DNA of 64,000 nt from Stereocaulon alpinum (Eukaryota > Ascomycota > Lecanoromycetes > Lecanorales > Stereocaulaceae), in contig JAEUBA010000034.1 of assembly GCA_018257865.1 (NCBI GenBank), positions 1-64,000 on the forward strand, given 5' to 3'. The notes under the pieces were generated by a model. That model had not been told where the DNA came from. It was given only the letters and a program-made list of their open reading frames with translations, and made no database searches. Numbering within the stretch: position 1 is the stretch's first letter; each line of letters opens with the position of its first letter. The translations under genes were made by a program, and so were the position numbers. Below, piece after piece: positions 1-10,757 of the stretch.

Positions 1-180
1 ATCCCCAGACCAAAAGCAATTGCATCGTCAAGGATAAGCGGGAGTTTTTATCCAGGCACTATACTATGGTTTCTCTTGCGGCTAGGAAAGGCACACTACG
101 TGTACCATCTACTGGTTTCACAAATAATGTAATAGAACACCCTTATTAGTATATATAGATACTAGAATAGGCGTATAAAC

Positions 181-197
181 CAATCAATCAATCAATC
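181..197. repeat. CAAT microsatellite
   Basis: Four perfect tandem copies of the tetranucleotide CAAT lie at the left margin of the AT-rich block. No function is implied. Confidence 0.8.
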
Positions 198-600
198 TTT
201 CTAATTATTAACCTTATATATTCCTCGCTGGTACCGGATTTCTTTAAAAGTCGAGCGATCTTATCTCTACGGAATAATATAGTAGCGCTCCTAAATATAG
301 AGATCCTTTCCTATCTACCTAGCGATATATAGTATTTTTTATCTACTAATAGTTCGTTATTAGAGGGTATAATAGATAGATTAAGTCTTAAGTTTTTATA
401 ATCTCTAAAGCCGTCTAAGTTCCCTTTTATATAGCTATATCTTAAGGTTAGGGCCCTAATTATATTACTACGGAATCTATACCCTAATAAGAGTATATAT
501 AATAGAATATAACTAGTTATTATACGTCTATCCTAGTAGTATATTAAAGGTTATCTTTTAGGAGGAAAGTAGGATAGTAGGTTATACTTAATTCTAAGAA

Positions 601-605
601 TTAAT
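601..605. repeat. Target-site duplication, left copy (TTAAT)
   Basis: TTAAT immediately precedes the left LTR and matches the five bases just after the right LTR (7873-7877). A 5-bp duplication is usual for Ty3/Gypsy integrases. Confidence 0.85.
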
Positions 606-757
606 TGCAATAGTAATACATAGATTCGTCTTGATAGTAAAGTATTGCTTATTGTCTCCTAATTCTATCTAGAAGAAATAGGGAGTACTAGAGTACCTAT
701 TCCTTCCCCCGGAAGGAACTATACTAGGGGGTATAGCCTTGTATCTATATTATAATA
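606..757 (-). repeat. 3' LTR of the chromovirus (left copy)
   Basis: This 152-bp repeat aligns without gaps to 7721-7872. The two copies differ at nine positions, all C/T or G/A transitions. In element orientation this copy starts TATTAT where the other starts TGTCAT, so its terminal TG has itself been mutated. Confidence 0.92.
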
Positions 758-770
758 ATCTACCCCCTCC
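758..770 (-). other. Polypurine tract of the chromovirus
   Basis: Read on the minus strand, the bases directly upstream of the 3' LTR are GGAGGGGGTAGAT. This purine run is in the correct place to prime plus-strand DNA synthesis of an LTR element. Confidence 0.75.
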
Positions 771-979
771 AGAAAAAAAGGCGCGGCGCCCTCGCCGTAA
801 TACTAGCTACAATATCTATATATACTTATCTAGATATATAATACTTTAAACAGATACCACCTAGTGTTTCTAGGGACGGCCTTATTATTTTGTAGCCGAA
901 GCTACGACAGAGGTAGCTAGTAGAGCCCTAGTAGGAAGAGTCGTATACGGAGCGGTAATAGCCTTATTAGGGCGGAGAT

Positions 980-3900
980 TTTGTTCGTAGTCTTCGATTA
1001 ATACGGCGGTATTAGACAGTTTATCGACAGTTCTCTAGTTATTATACTTAGGACCGTAGCCCTCCTACCGGACTAGGTACTATATTATAATCTTCCTGCC
1101 TCGCTTGATCGTTCTCTTATTAAGGAGTCTTTTAACGTAGTAAGACTTCTAACGGTCTGTATCACCTTCTATAAAGACGGAAGGTAGGTGGTCAGGTCGT
1201 TTTCGTTTAAATAGATCCGCCGCAGCGGCGGGAACAGGTTCTAACTAAGCTACCATAAATATATTATAGATCCTCTAGTGCTCCGGAATATCTAAATAGT
1301 AAGCTAGGCGACCTACCCTTCTAACGATCTTAAAGGGGCTAGTATACTATTAACCGTATTTTCTTCCGGTAACAGCGGTAGCAGGGATATTATATCCCTT
1401 ATAGAGACGTAGGAGTACCTTATTATTAGGCTTAAAGAATATTAGTTAGTGTTTGCGATCGTAGTGATATTTCTGATTTATCGTAGTAAAGGTAATCGCG
1501 TCAGCGGCTTCCTTACGAGCGACTACCTTCGTATCGAAGTCCGTATTCTTATATGTAACTTTAACGAGGTCTAATGCCTGGTTAGGTTCGAATCTATAGG
1601 TAATATTATATAGCGTCCGTCTAGTAGTAGTTAAAGATGATCCGTTTAGTCTAGCCTATAATTTTGGGAGTACTTCTAGCCAGCTGGATAGATCCTTTAA
1701 GGTATATATATGATAGCGGAGGGCGATCTCGACTGTTTAATTTGTACGTTCGCTTATTCTATCGGTCTGAGGGTGATAAGCGGTGGAATAGAGCAACTTA
1801 ATATTTAATTAGTTAAATAATTCTCGCCAGAATTTTAAGAGAAACTTGCGATCCCTGTTAGAAATAATCGCTTTAGGAATACCCTAATTGATTAGAAGCA
1901 GGCGTTGCAATAGAAGATACGCCTAGTTTATAGCACTAAATATTATCTTGCTAGTAATAAGGGTAATAAGTTTGCTAAACTTATAAGTAACTAATATAAT
2001 ATAATCTTCTCTAGCGTTGCTAAGCGGTAACCTAAGGATAAAGTCTATCGCTAGTATATAGAAGGGTACCGGTGGAGAATTAATAATCTCTATATTACCG
2101 TAAGGGAGATGTTAACGTGTCTGGAATACTTGATATTGCGGATAGTGTTATAGGTAACTGCGGAGATACTTTAAAAGACTACGAATATACTAGGAGGATA
2201 AAATTCGCTCGAAATACCTAGCGAAACTAAGGTGCCTATCGCTATAACCGACCGCTAGGATATCAGCTAGTATAGACGGCGGGATATATAAGCGGCGGTG
2301 ACTAGTAGTCCTGTTAATATAAAAAATCAGGAATTCCCGCGACGGTGTAGGAGTCTCTTTTTCGAAGCGTAATTTAGCGGCGTTCTCGCTAAGTTCCTAA
2401 TTTATTTTGATTTATTCTCTAATACGGTGCCAGCTGGGGTCCTTATTATACCCTTTAAGGATCTTCTTCCGGAAGTCTTCGTTTATCTTAACTAAGGTAG
2501 CAGCGTACTGGTAGACTAGTACGATATTAGAAGAGGTATAGTATAAGGCGTCTAGTTCTGATCTAGCTGCTGTATAGTTCGAAGTGTTTGAACTAGCTAA
2601 ACGGGAGAGGGCGTTAGGAACTATATTCTACTTTCCTAGCTTATATTTAATATCTAGATTAAAACGCTAGAAGAATTCTGAGGCTTAGATAAGGCGTAAG
2701 TTTTATCTTCTATACCGTAGAAGTATTAAGCGCTTTCTGCGTTGTAATTTCGACGGTAGCCGAATAGTCTATAAGCACTCAAGTAATTATAGATTCAGCT
2801 ATATACCGAACCTTTTTTAGTACTTAGACTAAGCCTGTAACTTCTAACTCTGTTAGCTAGTAGGACCTTTCGGCTGCGGTTAGAAGGCGGCTTAGGAAAA
2901 GAATTGGTTTCACCTTTCTATTAATAAGGTAATAAATATAAGCACCGAAGCCGAATTCTTTCGAAGTATCTATATCGATATAAAGATCTCGTTTGCTATT
3001 AAAATATACTAAGGTAGTAGGCTGGGAAAGGAGCTCTTATAACGTATTAAACGCTTTCCGTTTAGTCGGTATAGGCACTAGTTAGGTACGTCGTATATAG
3101 GCACGGCGGGAATTGCCTTTATCCTTAGGTAATAACTTAAAGAGCGAAGTTTTCCGCTCTTATAGCGGCTGATAGACCTATACGTACTAGGGAATATAAT
3201 TTCGTAAGTACCCAGTAAGACCTAGATATATTTCTAATATACTAAGGGTAATAGGAAACCGCAGCTTCGAAATTATAGCAAGCTTTTCCTCAGTAGTAGA
3301 TAAGCCTAATAAATCGATATATTAACTGAGAAGAGTAATTAAGGGGTAGCTGATATATAATTTCGATAGCTTAACTGATATACCTTTTTCAACGAAAAGA
3401 TTAAAAACCTTATACAGATAGTCTATATATTCGTCTAGTATCTTAGAAGTAATAACGATATTATTAATATATACTCTAGCGAAAGCACAGTACGGCCTTA
3501 AAACCCTATCGATTTCGTATTACATATATACTATCGATCCCTTATACCCTATAACAGGCACTCAGAAAGTTTCCTGCCTATAATATATAATTACTATTAG
3601 GCGGTGTCGATAGGCTGGCTATACTCTCTATTAATAAAAGAAGGAGGTATAGTTAATAATAGTAAGGTACCGACAGCCCGAAATAGAAGCGATAATATTA
3701 CTTTATAAAGGTAAGGGGTAGGTATCCGGCTGAGTGATTTCGTTTAGCTTTCTGATATCTACTACTGCACAGCCTTTACGCTCCCCATTTAGGAGCGTTC
3801 GCTAAACTACAAAGACGGGATAACTGAAAGGGGTAGACTCTTTTATCCATTCTAATCTGCCCTGTTTGTATAGTTCGTCAAAAGTTTTATCGACGATAGC

Positions 3901-4910
3901 ACGATCCTTTTCCCCTAGGGGGTAAGTTCTAGTAGAGCTATCGACCTTAGATTCCTAATTAGACTTTAGGGGTATTCGTATCCAGCGTTCTTTAGGTATA
4001 TCAACGAATCCAGAATCCTCCTAAAGAGTCGGGTAGGAATTAACAACATCTACTAGCCTTACGGTAGTAGGATTATAGGAAGAACTATATATAGTAACGC
4101 TATTAGGTAGTAGAGTTTCAGCTGACTTTAGTTAGATAGATTTAGACTCCGCTTCGACCGAAGCACTAAGACTTACTGACGCTAGGTACGCAGTAGCAGC
4201 CTTTAACACCTTCTGAGTCCATCTGGATTAGCGTATCTTTCTTAGTAGTCTCGCTGCTAGCTCCGCTACATCTGCGGTAGCGAGGTAGCAGTTATTATAC
4301 GGAAGCTCGGTGATATAACCCAGACATATCTTCCAGGTAATAGAAATAGGTAATAGCGAATTATTTCGTGCTAAAATCGAATCAACTGAGAAGTTAATAA
4401 TATAGGCGTAAAGTATGAGGTTAGATTCGTCTGGTTCGAAGAGGAGATCGCGTTCTAGTAGCTAGGTATAATAGTAGACTAGAATAGCGATCTATTCGCT
4501 AGGCTTAATAAGGACGTTATTCTTTACCTTAACTACTCTCCGGACTCTAGTACCTTAAGGTTTAATTTCGATAGGAATTCGTATACTATAACTAGTAACG
4601 TAGGTATATCTTCTAGTTATAATAATATTAATACCTTCAGGACCTATTATATCTATACCGACGAGTATATTTGCCCGGAGATCGTCGATAAGGTAGATAT
4701 TAACAGTAATTTCCGCCAGTACTAGCTCACCAATATCAGACTTTCCGGGTAGTAGAAGAGGTATACGAATATACTCCGTAATAGAGTACTTAGTCTCTCT
4801 GAGACCCTTAACTGTTAAAGGAGTTTCCATAGACTTAATCTCAGTATTAGGTATATGTTTCTTTAGGAATTTTCTGTCACCTAAGGTAATAGGATAACCG
4901 GTGTCTAAGT
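980..4910 (-). pseudogene. pol relic: PR-RT-RNase H-integrase-chromodomain
   Basis: Reading the minus strand through stops recovers the Gypsy polyprotein. The protease LDTG is intact at 4897-4908, followed by ANILVGIDIIG near 4655-4690 in an open stretch (4555-4830). Reverse transcriptase reads FARVYINNIVITSK near 3440-3485, where the family has two catalytic aspartates in place of NN. RNase H starts near 2990. The integrase core has SNRD where the family has an aspartate in place of N, and keeps AYHPQTD. The C-terminus shows a chromodomain near 980-1110. Asp-to-Asn changes and Gln/Trp-to-stop changes are all G-to-A on the coding strand, as expected from RIP. The element is not functional. 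Domain edges are approximate. Confidence 0.88.
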
Positions 4911-5139
4911 AGACTTCCTGCGGTATACCTTTATAAGAATATTGAATTTTAGCGGTGATATAATACCAGTTCCGAAAGCCAGCTCCAGTAATACGTTCAG
5001 TATAATCTACTTTAGATTAAATAATACGGGGAGCGGTGTTTGGTTCCTTAGAAGAGGCGAGGTGGCTTCCTCTAGAAGGAACCCTACTAGAAATAGTGTG
5101 ATAGCTTCCGGTTAGAAGCTCCTAGTTACTTCCACTAGA

Positions 5140-6612
5140 GGGAAGCGGGATAGATATAGTATCGCAGTGTTTATATCTTAGATATTAGTGTAGCTTATTC
5201 TTTGAAGAGAATTCCTGCTTATATTTTTGATATGTCTTATCTACCGGTCTAATAAAAAAGCTATGGGTCTCCTCTTCCGGTTCGAACTGCTCTCCGGCGG
5301 GATTATTATTATATTGTTTGAAGTCTTGCTGCTCTTTAGAGTCTTCAGGGGGGCAGCTGTTATCCTGATCGAAACCTTCGTTCCTATAGTATACTCTAGT
5401 AGAATGTAGCTGGAACCCTCGATTACTAGAATTGTTTGAATATAGTTTTTGGCCTTGAAAAGGCCTAGAATTGCCTTGGTTGTACGGTTTTGAGTAAGGG
5501 GGCTTCTGCGAATTTAACCCGTTTACGTAGCCGCTGGTGATCTGCAATTACTGATAAGGGGGAGGTAAAATACCTCTTATTTAGCTTTGGTTCTGATACT
5601 AGGGACGGTTAGCTTGATAGTTCTGATTGCTATAGTTACCGCCACCGCCGTAGTTATTAGAGTAGCCTTAATAAGGCTGTTACTGGTCGCTACGTTGGAA
5701 GGGAACTGAGGGGTATAGAGGCTTAGAGAATCCTCCCTGACGTGTAGCAGTATACTAACCAGATTATCCGCCTTTGTTGACGGCCTTGTTAATAACTCTT
5801 CGTGCAGACCGATCCTCTTCGACTGCTAGCTTGTGCTAAATATGTCTTTTAGCATCAAGCTATTCTAGGAATATATATACTAAAGTCGAAGCGGTAGGTT
5901 ATAGGATACTATTTCTGAAATTCGGTACTAGATTATTCTAAGTAATAATAAGCTGAGTATTTCCTATGTTAGTAGCACGGGCGTGACGGAATATTAATTA
6001 TATAAAGTCCCTTAGATCGGCGTTGTTAAGGGCGTCTTGTATTATAAACTTTTCGGAATATATAGCTTTAACGGCTTCTCCAGTATCCTCTTTGAAACGC
6101 TGTACTAGAAGCTTAATCTATTGCTCTAGGTTTACCGTTTTAAGGATTCCTCGTTTAAATTCTAAAAGTTTAGTAGTATACTATGTGATAGCACTACCTT
6201 TTAGATAGCTAAGAATAACTTTTAAGACTTATTCTTCGCTGAAGCGTTTTTTTATCTCCTTAAGACGGTCAGCGAAGACGAAAACGTCTTAAAAGGTAAC
6301 GTATTTTTCGCCGACGACTAGGCCTTCACCTTCAGCGCTAGGGTTAAAGAAACTAATATTATCAGGCCTTAGACTTAACGGACGACTGAATTAGGCTTCG
6401 GGCTGTAGGGGTATAGGACTTAGGGTACCCCTACTACTGCTACCGCTGCCGCTGCTAGCTGGAATCTGAATCTTAGAAACTAGGCGGTTGAATAGTGTTT
6501 CTATTAACTTAAATTGTTGTTCACTGAAACCAGTACTATCGTAGCTATTATTTGGGTCTAATTGGGGACCCTGCTGCGAACTGGTGCTGCCTCTTCTAGC
6601 ATCCTGAGACAT
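5140..6612 (-). pseudogene. gag-like region with C2H2-like finger, relic
   Basis: An open stretch at 6391-6612 (73 aa, start MSQDARRGSTSSQQ) looks like a Gypsy Gag N-terminus rich in Ser and Gln. A second open stretch at 5185-5547 (120 aa) is rich in Asn, Gln, Tyr and Pro, like the linker after the capsid. It runs into a degenerate zinc finger near 5150-5225, read as YQKYKQEFSSKNKLH, a stop, then YLRYKHCD. The Tyr residues stand at likely Cys positions (TGY to TAY). The frame between the pieces is broken. Assignment as Gag rests on position and composition, not on a recognised capsid motif. Confidence 0.6.
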
Positions 6613-7380
6613 ATTATTCGGCGGGAGGGAATTTCGATTGATTTCTTCGGTAGCGGAGGAGCTTCGACGAATACTAGCCGGCGGCGTGATAGTGAGGTGA
6701 TAAGTATATCTTTCGAATGCTTTAACGTGCGTACGGAGTAGGGTTTTGTTAATCGCTTAGTCGCCTATCTAGGCTACTAAAGGGGTAGCTAGTTCGTCTA
6801 CTGAGCTTTTACGGGATGCAGAACCTATTCGAGTAGTTCTAGCGACAGGAGCTTGTAGAGGTAGATTTGATAGTGTCGGGCAGACGGAAGTAATATGTGT
6901 GATCGCAGTACGAAGGTCTTTTGGAATTATACTGGTGTGTCGATGCCTAGTCTTTAGAAAGGCGTTAAGTTGATACGCTTCTATTACTATATTGATAGGC
7001 AGACTTTGAGCTAACGCTGACGGTAATAACGCTGGGGAAGCCAGCTTGAAGTAGTTTCTACTATATAGTAGAGGACGATTGTGAAGTAATAGTAGTAAGA
7101 TAACGACTGACGGGTTGTTATAGTAGAATTAACGACTTACTAATAAATTGAGTTATAAGGCGAGGATTTTGCTGCTCTAAAAGTAGGAGGCACCTTCCTT
7201 CTGTAGTTGAGAATTGCTAAGTCTGCTAAGCGTACCTTCCGAATAGTGTAGGCAAACTAAGGTGTGGAAATAAGGCCTCTAAGAGAGGCTAAATTAGCTA
7301 GTTGATAATACTAAATTTGCGTTGAGGTGTAGAGGTCTTGTAGAATAGCTTTTGAAGTTGTAGTTTTGTAGAACTTGATC

Positions 7381-7404
7381 TGCGGCTCTGCGGCTCTGCG
7401 GCTC
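7381..7404. repeat. Three tandem copies of TGCGGCTC
   Basis: An 8-bp unit is repeated three times within the untranslated leader of the chromovirus. This is a short local duplication with no assigned role. Confidence 0.7.
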
Positions 7405-7700
7405 GTTATACTACTCAGCGGTGATAAGGTACGGCGTAGCGAAGGGAGCGAAATTGCGGCGGAACTGAAGCGAAGCGAAAGCGATTGCGGTAGTAGGACT
7501 TGATTAATTTATAGCAGGTATACTGAGTACTGGTTACGGAATTAAGTTGTCTAGATAGCAGACTAACTGGTGGGGACTGGTGGAGGACTGATCGTACTAC
7601 TCGAATAGTAGCTAGTGCTGAGAGAGGGGGGTAGCTGGTGCGGTAAAGCTGGTGCTAGGATCGGCTGGTAGATAGTTAATGGTGCTACCTAAGCTTCAAC

Positions 7701-7718
7701 CTACGCCGTTGCTACCAT
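7701..7718 (-). other. Probable tRNA primer-binding site
   Basis: On the minus strand, three bases after the 5' LTR, the sequence begins TGGTAGCAACGGCGTAGG. TGG complements the CCA end of a tRNA, as expected for a primer-binding site. I cannot name the tRNA. Confidence 0.55.
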
Positions 7719-7720
7719 TT

Positions 7721-7872
7721 TGTAATAGTAATGTATGGATTCGTCTTGATAGTAAAGTATTGCTTGTTGTCTCCTAATTCTATCTAGAAGAAATAGGGAG
7801 TACTAGAGTACCTATTCCTTCCCCCGGAAGGAACTATACTAGGGGGTATAGCCTTACATCTATATTATGACA
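7721..7872 (-). repeat. 5' LTR of the chromovirus (right copy)
   Basis: This is the 152-bp partner of 606-757. In element orientation it starts TGTCAT and ends ATTACA, giving the canonical TG...CA ends. It is followed outside the element by the right TTAAT duplication (7873-7877). Confidence 0.92.
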
Positions 7873-7877
7873 TTAAT
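7873..7877. repeat. Target-site duplication, right copy (TTAAT)
   Basis: TTAAT directly follows the right LTR and equals the left copy at 601-605. Confidence 0.85.
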
Positions 7878-9480
7878 CTAACTAGTAAAGATAGTAACTA
7901 TCCTTAGATCCTTATATATAAATAGTTTCTAGTTTAGCTCTATTTTATAATAATAATTAATAAGTTATAAAGATAGTTACTATCTATTATAGGAATTAAC
8001 CTACTATTATCCTATTTTAGTTATAGGCAGCTCTATATTATACTATCCTATATAAAAGATATATAAAGACTTATAGTTCTTTTACTAACTAGTATAGATT
8101 AGAAAATAGATAACGTCGTTTATCCTAAGGTATTATTAGAAAATTAATATTATAAATTATTATAGTTATATTATATTTTTATATAGGAGAGTACTTTTCT
8201 ATAAAGATCTTTATATATCTTACTTATATCCTATATAGGTTTAATTCGAACCTTTATAGGTTTAGTTTAAACCTTTATAGTTATATATAGATCTATACTA
8301 CGCCCTACTATCCGCCCCTAACTTAGCTTTACTATCCTTATCTATATTATCCTATCCCTCTTTATATAAATCTATAAGGCGGCCGTATATTTTAGTAAGC
8401 TCTTAGTACTTTTCCTTAAGCCCTATATAAACTTCCTTTTCTAATATATAGCTAATCTTAGCCTTTTTACGTAGGCCTATATAGATTAGTATAGTACTAA
8501 ATAGTATTATAAGGAGATATACTATTAAAGTCTAAGGTATCCTTCTTAGCCGCAGCCTTAACTTTCTCTATATAAATTAGTATAATTACTATATAAATCT
8601 AAGCCGAATAGGTACTAACTAAGTATAAAGTTATATTAACTAATACTATCGCCGGAGGTTAAATAATTTACGTATATATTATTATAGAACCGTATATTAC
8701 TACGATAAGACGTAAAGGAGCTTAAATTTTTTACGTAGGGTATATATACTTCCTTACTAGAATAGTATAAGGCTATATAGCTTTATAATAGCACGCCCTT
8801 AATAATATATAGACGGTTTAAATTCTTACTAATTAGTATTAAATTATAAGGAATAGTAAAGGAGCTATATAGACTAACTTTTTATCCGTATATAAAACAA
8901 CTTTATTAACAGCCGGCTATATAGCTATATCTACGGTTTTTATAAGGACTTTATTAAGCCCCTATATAAATTATTCTACTTTTTATAAGATATCTAATTT
9001 CGGGGTCTTACCGTCCGTATATAATTTCTTACCGAAATCGCGTAGATATATACGTAGTTATTCGTCCTCTTCGTTATCTAAGGCTATTATATTATAGTTT
9101 AGTATAGATTTATTAAGATTAATATAGATTAGTAAAAAAGGGTATAGAAGATTAAAAGTCTATATAAAAAGGAAATAGATTAGTACGGAACTAAAATAGA
9201 GATATACTTAGCTAAAAGACTCTATATAGCTTTACTATTATCTACGTTATATTATATTACTCTATATAATAGTCTGTAGTTCTATATAAAGCTTAGATAG
9301 ATCTAGTAGGCTATTATATAACTCTATATAAGGGAGCCTATATAGGATCTATATAACTTACTAAGAGATAGTTATTAAGGAAAGAAAGTTTTTTTATTAG
9401 AAATTAACTAATATACTAGTATACTAGACTAGGCCCTTTTAGGAAATAGTATATAGTTCTATATAGGTCTTTATATATAA
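7878..9480 (-). pseudogene. Older, heavily RIP-mutated relic hosting the chromovirus
   Basis: This flank has almost no CA or TG dinucleotides and is richer in TA than the inserted element. On the minus strand, reading through TAG/TAA between about 9120 and 8500 gives long protein-like runs, for example DNEEDE, a stop, LRIYLRDFGKKLYTDGKT and then PKLDIL. These suggest a former coding region whose Gln and Trp codons became stops. I do not recognise the family. Because the TTAAT duplication joins 1-605 to 7873 onward, the left flank is probably part of the same relic. Confidence 0.5.
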
Positions 9481-9540
9481 TTTTATACAGATTTATATAG
9501 ATTTATATAGATTTATACAGATTTATATAGATTTATACAA
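9481..9540. repeat. 10-bp minisatellite, six units
   Basis: Six contiguous 10-bp units of the type ATTTATATAG or ATTTATACAG lie at the right margin of the AT-rich block. The variation among units is mainly C/T at one position, again a RIP-type transition. Confidence 0.85.
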
Positions 9541-9710
9541 CTCGATACGAATACTTCTAGGCTATATTTAGTATGAAAATTTCGCTTCGAAATAGCGACC
9601 CTCTAGTTAGATATAGTATACTATATATACTATAGGTAATTAGATAACTAGTAGTAGTATAGTTACTAGATTATTAACTATTGTAAATATAGTAGTTTAG
9701 GTTTTCAAAA

Positions 9711-10757
9711 ATAAAAGTTCAAAATATTTGATATAACTAATTGCCTATTGCGGCACACCGTACGAAGCTTAGTATCGCGAAACGGAAAATACTATTGACT
9801 CGCAGTGGATTTGCAATCTTTCACCATGGTCTAGCTACCAGCCTCGTAGTGTATAAGTCTACTTCCGAGCAATATTGCGGTCACTTGGATTTAGGTAGCC
9901 CTTTGAGTTTCGGCAGATTGCACTCTGTTACTGTAGTGTACTGAAGCGAGTCTTCGGAGCACTTGGAAGCCAGCTCTCAGAGTCCCTCAGACGGATCCCT
10001 AGTGCTATTCTGGAACTGTTTCCCGGGGAGTCTGAGATGGACCTGTCGTTAGAGCTTTACTTATTGGTCCTCTGATCACATCTCAGGCATTTCCTAGGCA
10101 CGTCAAGCACAAATGTAATTCCATGAGTCTCTACGCGGGGTACAGTACCTCCCTAAGCAAGCTCCTCAAGCGACTCCCTAAAGCTCGTTTGATGTCTGAC
10201 CAAGGGGCTTCTAGGGTCGTTCTGGGGCCCGTCTTCTTGGGGCTCTTGGGGGCCACTGTGTAAAATTTGTATGTTCTTGACGTGACGGGCTCTGGTCATG
10301 GCCTTCAATACGATAGCTTTGGCAGTCTGACGAGTGACAAGAGGCTCAGAGTGAGCGGCCTACCGAATTGCTTTTGAAAGCTCTAGCAACGTTTACTGAT
10401 TATACACTATGGGAGAATGACTTCCATATGAGTTCCTGTACAGATAAACACTTTGAAGAACAGACTTTCAGTGTTTCTCGCGTGACATTCATGGCTTCGA
10501 CGTCCGAAAACGTCCAAACGAGTGCGACTTTTACGAGCCTGTGCAGCTCATGGAACAAAGTCAGCGTTCTATCAGAGGGTTTGTTGCTCAATTCACGCCA
10601 TGTAATTGGCGTGCCCATCATTTACAGAACAACGAACCCAAACGCCAGGCTTTGGATGGGAAAGCACCAACGCCCACGAACGCGCTGAGCTAAATAGGTG
10701 TGTAGACCCCAATGATATAGTACATCTGACGAATACCGCATGCTTACACATCTCGCC
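9711..10757. other. Intergenic, RIP block to SEC16 3' end
   Basis: Base composition is normal. Only short overlapping open frames occur on both strands, none with family features or a convincing start, and several open only from non-ATG codons. It includes the SEC16 3' flank. I see no gene. Confidence 0.6.

Larger units (their letters stand above)
606..7872 (-). mobile_element. Ty3/Gypsy chromovirus (LTR retrotransposon), RIP-inactivated
   Basis: The element is bounded by two 152-bp LTRs and a 5-bp TTAAT duplication. It reads on the minus strand. From right to left it holds a gag-like region, a C2H2-like finger, a retropepsin (LDTG at 4897-4908), reverse transcriptase (YINN in the active site at 3454-3471), RNase H (IDTSKEFGFGA near 2960-2990), integrase (SNRD at 1851-1862 and AYHPQTD at 1761-1781) and a C-terminal chromodomain (YLVR...EGYGP near 1050-1080). 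The PR-RT-RH-IN order with a chromodomain defines chromoviruses. Numerous in-frame TAG/TAA codons stand where Gln or Trp codons are expected, so no protein can be made. Total length 7.27 kb is normal for the group. Confidence 0.93.
150..9710. repeat. AT-rich, RIP-mutated repeat block
   Basis: This 9.5-kb stretch is dominated by TA steps, has stop codons in all frames and lacks any long open frame. CpA/TpG dinucleotides are scarce (almost absent in ~7900-9480) while CpG persists. That is the footprint of RIP acting on CpA in filamentous ascomycetes. Both edges are sharp: base composition is balanced before ~150 and returns to balanced after ~9710. The block contains the LTR retrotransposon at 606-7872 and an older relic around it. 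Seen: composition and stops. Known: RIP targets duplicated DNA. Inferred: constitutive heterochromatin. Confidence 0.88.

Noticed and set aside
9481..9540. CRISPR-like array
   Set aside because: Units are contiguous 10-mers without unique spacers, in a eukaryotic genome.
9741..10688. Several 60-106 codon frames after the RIP block
   Set aside because: Overlap on both strands, some without ATG, and no recognisable motif.
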